From: Nonomuraea dietziae
GTDB taxonomy: Bacteria; Actinomycetota; Actinomycetes; Streptosporangiales; Streptosporangiaceae
Length of the DNA stretch: 64,000 bases
Reading direction: 5' to 3'
Assembly: GCF_014195505.1 (NCBI RefSeq)
Contig: NZ_JACIBV010000001.1
Location: 4,588,001-4,652,000, forward strand
Made by a program: the position numbers and the translations under genes. Shown here one piece after another: positions 6,976-15,734 of the stretch. A model generated the notes under the pieces. It was given only the letters and a program-made list of their open reading frames with translations. It ran no database searches and had not been told where the DNA came from. The first letter of the stretch is position 1. Every line of letters begins with the position of its first letter.

Positions 6976-8492
6976 TTGAGCCGCAGCTTCTTCATCGTCT
7001 TGAGCAGCCCCGCCAGCACGTCGGCGTACTTCTCGTACGGCATGCCCATCGGCGGGTCGAAGCCCAGCCATGACGCCTGGGTGGCGATGTTCTGCACCTC
7101 GGTGAACTTGAGCAGGCCCTCGACGCCGTGCCTGCGGCCGAGGCCCGAGGCCTTCATGCCGCCCATGGGCGCGTCGTAGGAGGCGTAGGCCGCGCCGTAC
7201 CCCTCGTTGATGTTGACGGTGCCCGCCTTGACGCGCGCGGCGAGCGCCCGGCCCCGCGCCGGGTCTCCCGTCCACACCGAGGCGTTGAGCCCGTAGATGG
7301 TGTCGTTGGCCAGCGCGACGACCTCCTCCTCCGTGGTGTAGGGGTAGAGGCTGACCACGGGGCCGAAGGTCTCGTTGCGGCACAGCGCCATGTCGTCGGT
7401 GACGCCGGTCAGCACGGTCGGCTCGTAGAACAGCGGGCCGAGGTCGGGACGGGCCCTGCCGCCCGCCAGTACCTTCGCGCCCTTGTCCACCGCCTCGGTG
7501 ACGTGCGCGACCACGCCGTCGAGTTGGCGCTTCGAGGTCAGCGAGCCCATCTGGACCGACCAGTCGCGCCCGGCGCCGAGCTTCATCGCCTCGACCTGGC
7601 GAACCAGGCGGTCGGCGAAGGCGTCGAAGATCGACTCGTGCACGTAGAGCCGTTCGATGGAGATGCACAGCTGGCCCGCGTTGGTGAAGCAGGCGCGGAT
7701 GGCGCCCTGGGCGGCCACGTCGAGGTCGGCGTCGTCCAGCACGATCATCGGGTTCTTGCCGCCGAGCTCGAGCGAGCAGCCGATGAGCCGCTTGGCCGCC
7801 TCCTCCGCGATCTTGCGTCCGGCCTTGGTGGAGCCGGTGAAGGCGACGTAGTCGGCGCCGTCCATGAGGGCGTCGCTGATGTCGGCGGGCTCGCCGAGCA
7901 CGACCTGCCAGATCTCGCGCGGCATCCCGAGCTCGACCAGCAGGTCGATGGTCCACAGCGTGGACTGGGAGGTCTGGGTGTCGGGCTTGTGGACGACCGC
8001 GTTGCCCGCCAGCAGCGCGGGGACGACGTCGCTCACGCCCAGCGAGAGCGGGTAGTTCCACGGCGAGATCAGCGCGACCACGCCCTTGGGGTGGCGCAGC
8101 TCGACCACCCTCGTGGCCACGGGGAAGATGCCCTTGCGCGCCTTGGGCGCCAGCAGCCCGGCGGCGCGGCGGGCGTAGTAGAGCGCGCAGCCCGCGACGT
8201 CGAGCACCTCCTCGAAGGCGTGCCTGCGGGCCTTGCCCGTCTCGTGCTGGACGATGTCGAGGATCTCCGCGCGCCGGTCGAGGATCGCGTCGTGCAGGCG
8301 CAGGAACGGCCTGGCGCGCTCGGCGGCGGGCAGCGCGGCCCACGCCTCCTGCGCGGCGCGCGCCCGCTCGTGCGCCGCGCGCACGTCGTCGGCCGTGGAG
8401 ACCGGCATCGCGGCCATGGGTTCGCCGGTGAAGGGATCGATGATCTCCTGGGTTCTCCCGCTGGAGACGACGTGGCTCAGGCTGTGCGGCAT
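6972..8492 (-). CDS. NADP-dependent succinate-semialdehyde dehydrogenase family (GabD2-like)
   Basis: A 506-residue aldehyde dehydrogenase. Key features are the cofactor region SPWNYPLSLGVSDVVPALLAGNAVV, the GSTKAGRKI turn, the catalytic Glu in LELGGKNP and the catalytic Cys in FTNAGQLCISIER. ATG 8492 is used because GAGG lies 5 nt upstream; longer in-frame starts run into the kinase gene's promoter area. It is first in an operon with the GMC oxidoreductase and the PLP-fold protein, so it may oxidise an aldehyde made by the GMC enzyme. Succinate semialdehyde is the family's usual substrate, but that is not proven here. Confidence 0.9.
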   Translation of the reverse strand: MPHSLSHVVSSGRTQEIIDPFTGEPMAAMPVSTADDVRAAHERARAAQEAWAALPAAERARPFLRLHDAILDRRAEILDIVQHETGKARRHAFEEVLDVAGCALYYARRAAGLLAPKARKGIFPVATRVVELRHPKGVVALISPWNYPLSLGVSDVVPALLAGNAVVHKPDTQTSQSTLWTIDLLVELGMPREIWQVVLGEPADISDALMDGADYVAFTGSTKAGRKIAEEAAKRLIGCSLELGGKNPMIVLDDADLDVAAQGAIRACFTNAGQLCISIERLYVHESIFDAFADRLVRQVEAMKLGAGRDWSVQMGSLTSKRQLDGVVAHVTEAVDKGAKVLAGGRARPDLGPLFYEPTVLTGVTDDMALCRNETFGPVVSLYPYTTEEEVVALANDTIYGLNASVWTGDPARGRALAARVKAGTVNINEGYGAAYASYDAPMGGMKASGLGRRHGVEGLLKFTEVQNIATQASWLGFDPPMGMPYEKYADVLAGLLKTMKKLRLK

Positions 8493-8547
8493 ACCTCGAA
8501 GAATATTCGGTGGCTCAACCGTTATCGCGGCCCTGGAGAATTCGGTC

Positions 8548-10476
8548 ATGGCGCCCTTCAATCCGCTCAGATCAGGAGACCCCGCACGGCTCGGCGGTTA
8601 CTCGCTCGTGGGCAGGCTGGGCGAGGGCGGCCAGGGCGTCGTCTACCTCGCCACCGACCCGGCGGGCGCCCACGTGGCGATCAAGTGGCTGCGTCCAGGC
8701 GACGCCGTCAGCACCGAGCGGTTCCTTCGCGAGGTCGAGGTGGCCAGGCGGGTGGCCGCCTTCTGCACGGCGCAGGTCCTGGCGACGGGCTCCGAGCTCG
8801 ACAGGCCCTACATCGTCAGCGAGTACATCGAGGGCCCCACCCTGCAGCGGGTCGTCCAGGAGCAGGGCCCGCGCTCCGGCCCCGCGCTGCACCGCCTGGC
8901 CATCGCGACCGCCACCGCTCTGGCCGCGATCCACCAGGCGGGGATCGTGCACCGCGACTTCAAGCCGGCCAACGTGATCATCGCGCCCGACGGCCCCCGA
9001 GTGATCGACTTCGGCATCGCCAGGGCGCTGAACGCCACGTCGACGATCACCTCCTCGCCCGTGGGCACGCCGTCGTTCATGGCTCCCGAGCAGTTGCTCG
9101 GGCATCAGGTGGGCCCTGCCGCCGACATGTTCACCTGGGCGTGCACGATCGCCTACGCGGCCTCGGGGCGTCCCCCTTTCGGCAGCGACACGATGCCCGC
9201 GGTGATCAACAGGGTGCTGAACGCGCCGCCCGACGTCTCGGAGCTCGACGAGCCGCTGCGCGAGGTGGTGCACGCGTGCCTGTCGAAGGATCCCTCGCTG
9301 CGTCCCACGGCCGAGCAGGCCATCATGCGGCTGCTGCGGCAGCAGCCCGGCCATCACGGAGCGCCGCAGGGGCCGTTCCATGCCCCGGAGTTCCGCTCCA
9401 CGATCCACCCGCCGCCGCGGCGGAAGAGGACGGGGCTGGTGGTCGGGCTGTCCGCGGGGGCCGCCGCGCTGCTGGTCGTGGTGGCCGCCGTGGTGGTGCC
9501 GTGGGGGCGCCTGGTCGACCTCGCGGCGGACTCGCCGACGGTAAGGACCGGTGAGCGCACGCCCTCCCCCACGAAGAGCGCCCGGATCACGCCAAGCCCC
9601 ACGGCCAGCCCGTCCAGGCAGCGGCTGCTCGGCACGCAGGCCACCGTCTACGAGCGACCTGGCGACCCGATCAGGCTCACCAGCTACGAGGTCTACGACA
9701 AGAAGGCCAAGGAGTGGGTGAACTACGCCAGGAAGGGGCTGACCGGAAGCTTCTCCCGCTACGAGGACAACTGGGAGACCCTGCTCTCCCCCGACGGGCG
9801 CCTGCTCGCCGAGCGCGGCAAGGACTACACCTCCGACAAGTACGACGCCATCTTCATCACCGACAGGCGGACCGGCAGGAAGACGACCGTCAAGACCGTG
9901 AAGGAGCCGCTGATCAGCAGCATCCGGGCGTGGTCGAACGACGGCTCCAAGATCCTGCTCAACATCGAGCGCTCCAAGGGCGACGAGTGGCTCTACCCTG
10001 GCTTCGCCATCGTCGACGTGGCCACGGGCAAGCTCGCCATGGCCGACGTCCCTGGCACCACGGAGAACTCCTTCGGCTGGGACGGCCGCGGCGAGGGCGT
10101 GGTCAACCAGTACGGCTCGGACCTCAGGTTCTTCGACGCCTCGGGCAGGAGGCTGCGCGACGTGCGCGACATCGGCGACCTGCCGGCCGGGACCCTGGAC
10201 ATCTTCTCCCCCTCGGGCGCGAGCTTCGCCACGGAGTGCCCCGACGGCGAGCTGTGCGTGTGGGACAGCCGCACGGGCGAGCGGCTGCGCATGATCTCCA
10301 CCTCCTGCGACAAGCTCCTCGGCTGGTACGACGAGACCCACCTCTACTGCTGGGAGCTCGACAACGCCGCCAAGGACAGGATCGAGGTCATCGACTTCAC
10401 GGGAAAGGAGATCCGCACGCTGGTCGACATCCCCGACGGCGTCGGATACAGCCCGACCTTCACGAGAACCCCGTGA
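8548..10476 (+). CDS. Membrane Ser/Thr protein kinase with extracellular sensor domain
   Basis: A 642-residue PknB-type kinase. The kinase domain (about 17-265) has the Gly-rich loop GEGGQG (25-30), Lys46 in AIKW, catalytic HRDFKPAN (135-142, Asp137), DFG (154-156) and the APE motif. A basic juxtamembrane segment (RRKRT) precedes one membrane helix (about 296-317). A Ser/Thr/Pro linker then leads to an extracellular domain of about 280 residues with repeated strands like SPDGRLLAERG and WSNDGSKILL, suggesting a beta-propeller. ATG 8548 is likely. It is divergent from the dehydrogenase operon and is followed 31 bp later by a propeller lipoprotein, a plausible partner or ligand carrier. Confidence 0.9.
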   Translation: MAPFNPLRSGDPARLGGYSLVGRLGEGGQGVVYLATDPAGAHVAIKWLRPGDAVSTERFLREVEVARRVAAFCTAQVLATGSELDRPYIVSEYIEGPTLQRVVQEQGPRSGPALHRLAIATATALAAIHQAGIVHRDFKPANVIIAPDGPRVIDFGIARALNATSTITSSPVGTPSFMAPEQLLGHQVGPAADMFTWACTIAYAASGRPPFGSDTMPAVINRVLNAPPDVSELDEPLREVVHACLSKDPSLRPTAEQAIMRLLRQQPGHHGAPQGPFHAPEFRSTIHPPPRRKRTGLVVGLSAGAAALLVVVAAVVVPWGRLVDLAADSPTVRTGERTPSPTKSARITPSPTASPSRQRLLGTQATVYERPGDPIRLTSYEVYDKKAKEWVNYARKGLTGSFSRYEDNWETLLSPDGRLLAERGKDYTSDKYDAIFITDRRTGRKTTVKTVKEPLISSIRAWSNDGSKILLNIERSKGDEWLYPGFAIVDVATGKLAMADVPGTTENSFGWDGRGEGVVNQYGSDLRFFDASGRRLRDVRDIGDLPAGTLDIFSPSGASFATECPDGELCVWDSRTGERLRMISTSCDKLLGWYDETHLYCWELDNAAKDRIEVIDFTGKEIRTLVDIPDGVGYSPTFTRTP

Positions 10477-10507
10477 ACCGTTCGGAGCGGGCACGCGTGT
10501 AGGGAGC

Positions 10508-12571
10508 ATGAAGACGTTGATCCGGACGGCACTGACCGCCGCGGCCCTCGCGACGGCGACCGCCGCCTGCTCCTCATCCGTCACCGCGCCACCGGCGGCC
10601 GCTCCGCTCGACCTGAGCGACGTGAAGCTGGTCTCCTACAACGGCTGCGACGACATGCTCTCCGGGTTGCGCGAGAACACCGCCAAGAGCGTCACGGAGT
10701 GGGGGCTCGGCGGCCCCCAGATCATGTACATGGAGCGCGCGGACACGGCGGGCAAGGCCGTCCCCGAGGCGACGCGGGACAACGCGGGCGCGGCCGAGCA
10801 CTCGACGACGAACGTGCACGAGCAGGGCGTCGACGAGCCCGACCTGGTCAAGACCGACGGCAAGAGGGTCATCACGGTCAGCAACGGCAAGCTGCGCGTC
10901 ATCGACGCCGCGACCAGGAAGGTCACGGGCACGCTCGAACTGGCCAAGGAGAAGTGGGTCGCGGGCGACCTCCTGGTGTCGGGCGACCGGGCGCTGGTGC
11001 TGTTCAACGGCGGCGGCATCCCCTTCGGCGCGGTCGCCAAGCGCGCCTTCGCGCCCCAGGGCGGCCCGCAGTACGCGCTCGTGGACCTCTCCGCCGAGCA
11101 GCCCAAGCTGCTCGGCACCATCGAGCCGAACGGCATGCACGTGGACGCCCGCCTGGTGGGCTCGACGGTACGGCTGGTCGTGCGCAGCCAGCCCGACATC
11201 GTCTTCCCCCAGGCCCGCGAGGACGTGTCGAGCGCCGAGCGGCTCAAGGTCAACCAGGACGTCGTCCGGCGAGCCCCCATCACCGCGTGGCTGCCGAAGT
11301 TCACGATCACCGGCGTGGCGGGCCCGTCCCGCGAGGAAACGGTGCCGTGCGAGCGGGTGAGTCACCCGGAGAACTACACGGGGACGTCGCTGCTGACCGT
11401 CCACTCGATCGACCTGACGCAGGACCTGGCGGCCTCGGCGGCCAACCCGATCAGCGTCGCGGCCGACGGCGACACCGTCTACGGCACCGGCACCAGCCTG
11501 TACGTGACCAGCAACCCCCGCTGGTGGTTCCCCGTCCCCGTCGACCCCCCGGTGATGGACACCCCCGTGGAGCCCGCGCCCTCGGCGACCGCCTCGGCCC
11601 CTCCCGCCTCCACCTCCGGCACCTCCTCGGGCTCCGGTCTGGCGCCCGCCGAGGAGCCGACCTCGTCCGACCCCTCGCCCGCCGTCCCGCCCACGGAGCC
11701 GGTGGCGCCCTCCAGCTCCCCCGTCATCCCGCCGGAGGAGACCGAGGTCCACCGCTTCGACATCAGCCGGCCCGGCGCGCCGAAGTACGTCGCCTCCGGC
11801 AAGGTGCCCGGCAGGCTGCTGAACCAGTACTCGATGTCGGAGCACGAGGGCAACCTGCGCATCGCCACCACCCTGGCCGACCAGAAGACCAGCTCGAGCG
11901 CCGTCTACGTGCTGCGCGCCGACACCCTGGCCAAGCTCGGCGAGGTCGGCGGGCTCGGCAAGGACGAGCGCATCTACTCCGTCCGCTTCATCGGCCCTGT
12001 CGGCTATGTCGTGACCTTCAGGCAGGTGGACCCCCTCTACACCCTCGACCTGCGCGACCCTGCCGCCCCCAAGGTCACGGGCGAGCTCAAGATCACCGGG
12101 TACTCGGCCTACCTCCACCCCGCCGGCGACGGCCGTCTCATCGGGCTCGGGCAGGAGGCCAGCGAGAAGGGCAGGACGCTCGGCACCCAGGTCTCGCTGT
12201 TCGACGTCAGCGACCCGGCCGCGCCCCGGAGGCTGTCGCAGCTGTTCCAGAAGGACTCGGGCTCCGAGGCCGAATGGGACCCGCACGCGTTCCTGTACTG
12301 GCCCAAGACCGGCGCCGCCGTCATCCCGGTGAGCAGCTACCGCGAGAACCAGACCGACTCGGGGGCGATGGTGCTGAAGATCTCCGACACCGAGGTCACC
12401 AAGGTCGGCACCATCACGCACCCGAAGATCAAGGAGGGCGACCACAGCTTCCAGCCCGGTATCCAGCGCTCGATGGTGATCGGCGACTCGCTGTGGACGC
12501 TCTCGCAGGCGGGCATCAAGGTCAACGACCTGAACACGCTGGACGAGCAGTCCTGGATCCCGCTCAGCTGA
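10508..12571 (+). CDS. Secreted beta-propeller lipoprotein
   Basis: A 687-residue exported protein of the Beta_propel family (secreted proteins with a C-terminal propeller). The signal peptide ends in a lipobox, ATAAC (Cys21). The conserved STTNVHEQGVDEPDLVKTDG near 100-120 is the family hallmark. A low-complexity Pro/Ser/Thr insert at about 350-410 (11550-11750) interrupts the propeller. GGGAG precedes the ATG. It sits directly downstream of the membrane kinase and is likely co-transcribed. The biochemical role of the family is unknown; an extracellular binding or scaffolding role is an inference. Confidence 0.85.
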   Translation: MKTLIRTALTAAALATATAACSSSVTAPPAAAPLDLSDVKLVSYNGCDDMLSGLRENTAKSVTEWGLGGPQIMYMERADTAGKAVPEATRDNAGAAEHSTTNVHEQGVDEPDLVKTDGKRVITVSNGKLRVIDAATRKVTGTLELAKEKWVAGDLLVSGDRALVLFNGGGIPFGAVAKRAFAPQGGPQYALVDLSAEQPKLLGTIEPNGMHVDARLVGSTVRLVVRSQPDIVFPQAREDVSSAERLKVNQDVVRRAPITAWLPKFTITGVAGPSREETVPCERVSHPENYTGTSLLTVHSIDLTQDLAASAANPISVAADGDTVYGTGTSLYVTSNPRWWFPVPVDPPVMDTPVEPAPSATASAPPASTSGTSSGSGLAPAEEPTSSDPSPAVPPTEPVAPSSSPVIPPEETEVHRFDISRPGAPKYVASGKVPGRLLNQYSMSEHEGNLRIATTLADQKTSSSAVYVLRADTLAKLGEVGGLGKDERIYSVRFIGPVGYVVTFRQVDPLYTLDLRDPAAPKVTGELKITGYSAYLHPAGDGRLIGLGQEASEKGRTLGTQVSLFDVSDPAAPRRLSQLFQKDSGSEAEWDPHAFLYWPKTGAAVIPVSSYRENQTDSGAMVLKISDTEVTKVGTITHPKIKEGDHSFQPGIQRSMVIGDSLWTLSQAGIKVNDLNTLDEQSWIPLS

Positions 12572-12590
12572 TCATAACCAGAGGTTATGA
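12572..12590. promoter_or_regulatory. 19-bp perfect inverted repeat (operator or short hairpin)
   Basis: TCATAACCAGAGGTTATGA has 8-bp perfect arms around a 3-nt centre, and starts one base after the propeller-lipoprotein stop. It is AT-rich in a GC-rich region and has no T-run. That looks more like a dimeric regulator's binding site for the lipoprotein gene starting at 12626 than a terminator. The cognate regulator is not evident. Confidence 0.5.
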
Positions 12591-12625
12591 CAGCAGGTCT
12601 TGGACAGCATCGGGGCGCGCTTCCC

Positions 12626-13090
12626 ATGATGCTGTCCATGACCTCTTCCCCCGCCGGGCTCGGCGCGATCGTCCTCGCCTCGCTACTCCTTCTCACCGGC
12701 TGCTCCAGCGCGCGGGAGAGCGCGGGAAGCGCGGCCACGCCGAGCGCCGCCGCCTCGCCGCAGGCCGTCCAGGGTGTCGGGCGGGAGGCCATGGCCTACG
12801 TCGACGCGGTCAACGGCGGCGACCTCGACGCGCTCGTGGCCTCCTTCGCCGAGGACGCGGAGATCGTGGACGTCTCGCGCAGCATCCGCGGCCGCGCGGC
12901 CATCAGGGAGTGGGCCTCGAACGAGGTCATCGGCGGCAGGCTCACCGTGCTGTCGATCGCACAGCAGCGCCAGGACGGTCAGAGGCTACTGGTGCGGTGG
13001 GCGCCGGGCGGTTCGGACGGCTGGCGCGCCCACTACGACTTCACCTGGGCGAACGGCAGGATCGTCAAGGCGGACCTGCAGTACGCGTGA
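12626..13090 (+). CDS. Lipoprotein with SnoaL/NTF2-like domain
   Basis: About 154 residues. It begins MMLSMTSSPAGLGAIVLASL and reaches a lipobox LLTGC, so it is exported and lipid-anchored. After an Ala/Ser-rich linker, residues about 50-150 (AMAYVDAVNGGDLDALVASF, then DVSRSIRGRAAIREW and HYDFTWANGRI) have the pattern of a nuclear-transport-factor-2-like fold found in SnoaL-type and stress-related proteins. No clear Shine-Dalgarno sequence supports any one of ATG 12626, 12629 or 12638. It is convergent with glpD, 3 bp apart. No substrate can be named. Confidence 0.75.
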   Translation: MMLSMTSSPAGLGAIVLASLLLLTGCSSARESAGSAATPSAAASPQAVQGVGREAMAYVDAVNGGDLDALVASFAEDAEIVDVSRSIRGRAAIREWASNEVIGGRLTVLSIAQQRQDGQRLLVRWAPGGSDGWRAHYDFTWANGRIVKADLQYA

Positions 13091-13093
13091 CCC

Positions 13094-14824
13094 TCAGGTC
13101 GGCAGCGCGACGGGCACGATCTCGGGGGCGCCCAGGCGGATCGCGTCGGCCTCGTGATCGGTGTCCTGCTCCTGGGACAGCCGCTCGGCCTCCACCCGCT
13201 TGGTGAAGTACTCGACCTCCCTCTTCACCTGGTCGCCGTCCCACTCCAGCGGCCCTGCCAGCAGTTCGGCGGCCTCCTGCGCCACGGCGAGCCCGCGGTG
13301 GAAGGTTTCGATGGAGATGTGCGTGCGCCTGGTCAGCACGTCGTTGAGGTGGCGCGCCCCCTCGTGGCTGGCGGCGTAGACGATCTCCGCGCGGAGGTAG
13401 TCGTCGGCCCCGTTGAGCGGGCGGGCCAGCGAGCGGTCGTGCTCGACCAGCTCGAGCACCTCCTCGATGAGCGAGCCGTAGCGCTGGAGCAGGTGCTCGA
13501 TGCGGGCCACGTGCAGCCCCGAGTTGTGCGCGAGCCGGTGACGGGCGTTCCACAGCGCCTGGTAGCCCTCGGCCCCCGCCAGCGGGATCCTGTCGGTGCA
13601 GGAGCGGGGCACGCGCTGGTCCAGCCCGTGCGCCACGGCGTCGACGGCGTCCCTGGCCATCACCCTGTAGGTCGTGTACTTGCCACCGGCGATCATCACC
13701 AGGCCCGGCACGGGGTGGGCCACCACGTGCTCGCGCGACAGCTTGGAGGTCTCCTCGGACTCTCCTGACAGCAGGGGACGCAGGCCCGCGTAGACGCCCT
13801 CGACGTCGTCCCTGGTCAGCGGCACCGAGAGCACCGCGTTCACGTGGTCGAGCAGGTAGTCGATGTCTACCTTGGAGGCGGCGGGATGGGCCTTGTCGAG
13901 GGTCCACTCGGTGTCGGTGGTGCCGATGATCCAGTGCCTGCCCCACGGGATGACGAACAGCACGGACTTCTCCGTGCGCAGGATGATGCCGGTGAGCGAG
14001 TGGATGCGGTCGCGCGGCACCACCAGATGGATGCCCTTGGAGGCGCGGACGTGGATCTGCCCCCGCCCGCCGACCAGCTCCTGGATGTCGTCGGTCCACA
14101 CCCCCGTGGCGTTGACGACCTGCCTGGCCCTGATCTCGACCTCGGTGGAGTTCTCCAGGTCGCGCACGCGCACCCCGGTGACCCGCTCGCCCTCGCGCAG
14201 GAAGCCGACCACCTGGGCGCGCGGCGCCACGAAGGCGCCGTAGGCCGCCGCGGTGCGGAGCATGGTCATCACGTAGCGGGCGTCGTCGACCTGCGCGTCC
14301 CAGTACTGCACGGCGCCGGTGAAGGCGGTGCGCTTCAGCGCGGGGGCCAGGCGCAGCGCCCTGCTCCTCGACAGGTGGCGGTGCCCCGGCACCCCTCTGG
14401 ACATCCCCGAGGCGAAGGCGAGCGTGTCGTAGAGCGCCACCCCTGCCCCGACATAGGGACGCTCCCAGCCGAAGTGCGTCATCGGGAAGAGGAACGGCAC
14501 CGGCCGTACGAGGTGGGGAGCGATCCGCTGCAGCAGCAGCGCGCGCTCCTGCAACGCCTCCCTGACGAGTTCGAAGTTGAGCTGTTCCAGGTAGCGCAGG
14601 CCGCCGTGGATCAGCTTGGACGAGCGAGAGGAGGTGCCCGAGGCGAAGTCGCGCGCCTCGACCAGCCCGACGGACAGGCCGCGGGTGACCGCGTCGAGCG
14701 CGACTCCCGCGCCGACCACGCCGCCGCCCACGACGACCACGTCCAGCTCTCGTTCCGCCATCGCGGCCAGCGCGGCCGATCTCTCGGCGGGGCCGAGCCG
14801 GGCGGATCCGATGTTCGCCGTCAT
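13094..14824 (-). CDS. glpD: Aerobic glycerol-3-phosphate dehydrogenase
   Basis: A 576-residue flavoprotein that oxidises glycerol 3-phosphate to dihydroxyacetone phosphate and passes electrons to quinone at the membrane. Visible features are the FAD motif VVVGGGVVGAGVALDAVTRG (about 30-49), SGTSSRSSKLIHGGLRYLEQ, the substrate-domain stretch SKGIHLVVPRD, GRHWIIGTTDTEW and GGKYTTYRVMARDAVD. The C-terminal helical domain is complete. ATG 14824 sits close after the DeoR-type regulator, so the two are probably co-transcribed. Its product, DHAP, is also the end product of the aldolase in the divergent sugar operon. Confidence 0.93.
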   Translation of the reverse strand: MTANIGSARLGPAERSAALAAMAERELDVVVVGGGVVGAGVALDAVTRGLSVGLVEARDFASGTSSRSSKLIHGGLRYLEQLNFELVREALQERALLLQRIAPHLVRPVPFLFPMTHFGWERPYVGAGVALYDTLAFASGMSRGVPGHRHLSRSRALRLAPALKRTAFTGAVQYWDAQVDDARYVMTMLRTAAAYGAFVAPRAQVVGFLREGERVTGVRVRDLENSTEVEIRARQVVNATGVWTDDIQELVGGRGQIHVRASKGIHLVVPRDRIHSLTGIILRTEKSVLFVIPWGRHWIIGTTDTEWTLDKAHPAASKVDIDYLLDHVNAVLSVPLTRDDVEGVYAGLRPLLSGESEETSKLSREHVVAHPVPGLVMIAGGKYTTYRVMARDAVDAVAHGLDQRVPRSCTDRIPLAGAEGYQALWNARHRLAHNSGLHVARIEHLLQRYGSLIEEVLELVEHDRSLARPLNGADDYLRAEIVYAASHEGARHLNDVLTRRTHISIETFHRGLAVAQEAAELLAGPLEWDGDQVKREVEYFTKRVEAERLSQEQDTDHEADAIRLGAPEIVPVALPT

Positions 14825-14858
14825 GACTTCGAACGTACCCGCTTTCGGACGGCACGCC

Positions 14859-15630
14859 TCACGCGCGGATCACCTTCACGCCCGCCTCGCTGAGCCGGCC
14901 GACGTGCTCGTCCGGGAGCCGTTCGTCGGTCACGAGGGTGTCGATCCTGTCGATCGGGCAGATCCTGGCGAAGGCGCGCCTGCCGACCTTGGAGGAGTCG
15001 GCCACGACGACGACCTGGGCGGCCCCTGCTGATGAGCAGGTTGTTGACCGAGGCCTCACCCTCGTGGTGCGCGGAGGCGCCGAGCTCGACATCGATCGCG
15101 TCGACGCCGAGGAAGGCCACGTCGAGCGTCACCTGCTCGAGCACGCCTCCGGCCAGCGGCCCGATGAGCTCGTAGGACTGCGGCCTGGCCACCCCGCCGG
15201 TCACGACGATCTTCACGTGCTGGCGGACGGTGAGCTCGGAGGCGATGTTGAGCGCGTTGGTGACGATCGTGAACCCGGCCTCCAGCGTGGAGCGGGTGGC
15301 GAGGGAGCGCGCGAGCTCGGAGGTGGTGGTGCCGCCGTTCATGCCGATCACGGCGCCGGGAGAGACCAGCTCGGCCGCCGCGGCGGCGATGCGGTGCTTC
15401 TCGTCGGCGTGCCTCGCTGTCTTGTAGCGCAGCGGCAGGTCGTAGCTGACACTCTGCGCGACCGCGCCCCCGCGCGTGCGCATGAGCATCTGCTGCTGGG
15501 CCAGTTGATCGAAGTCGCGGCGGATCGTGGCCGTGGAGACGTCGAGCGCTTCGGCAGCGTCCTCGACCGAGAGCCGTCCCTCCTGCGCGAGCAGTTCGAG
15601 AATCGAGTTCCATCGGTCATAACGGCTCAT
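14859..15630 (-). pseudogene. DeoR/GlpR/AgaR-type regulator with a one-base frameshift
   Basis: From ATG 15630 the protein begins MSRYDRWNSILELLAQEGRL, then the DeoR helix-turn-helix VSTATIRRDFDQLAQQ, the LMRTRGGAV wing, and a sugar-phosphate sensor domain (IGMNGGTTTSELARSL). After NNLLIS the frame is lost. The expected continuation AAQVVVVADSSKVGRRAFAR to the natural C-terminus KVIRA lies in the next frame and stops at 14859. One extra C in the CCCC run at 15023-15026 explains the shift. Without it the protein would be about 257 residues. It lies beside a 6-bp hairpin (15025-15040), so a sequencing error is possible. It is divergent from the amino-sugar operon and upstream of glpD. Confidence 0.8.
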
Positions 15631-15681
15631 GAAGGCAAGCGTGGCACAACCGAGGACCGCACGACCAGCACTGCACAGTCG

Positions 15682-15730
15682 TGCTCTGTTCTGATATAAA
15701 AAGAGCAGAAACAAACACAATCGGGAGGAA
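15682..15730 (+). promoter_or_regulatory. Promoter/operator region and ribosome binding site of the amino-sugar operon
   Basis: Between the regulator and the operon is an unusually AT-rich stretch. It contains TGCTCT (15682-15687) and AGAGCA (15702-15707) as inverted arms, an inner TTCTG/CAGAA pair (15689-15693 and 15706-15710), and GATATAAAAA as a possible -10 region. DeoR-family proteins bind repeated elements of this kind. GGGAGGA at 15723-15729 is the ribosome binding site that fixes the TTG start at 15735. Confidence 0.5.
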
Positions 15731-15734
15731 TGCC

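Noticed and set aside
5329..8343. A very long minus-strand reading frame joining the GMC oxidoreductase with upstream sequence
   Set aside because: The upstream third is an Arg/Ala-rich shadow of the aldehyde dehydrogenase. The GMC protein has its own GTG at 6975 overlapping the dehydrogenase stop.
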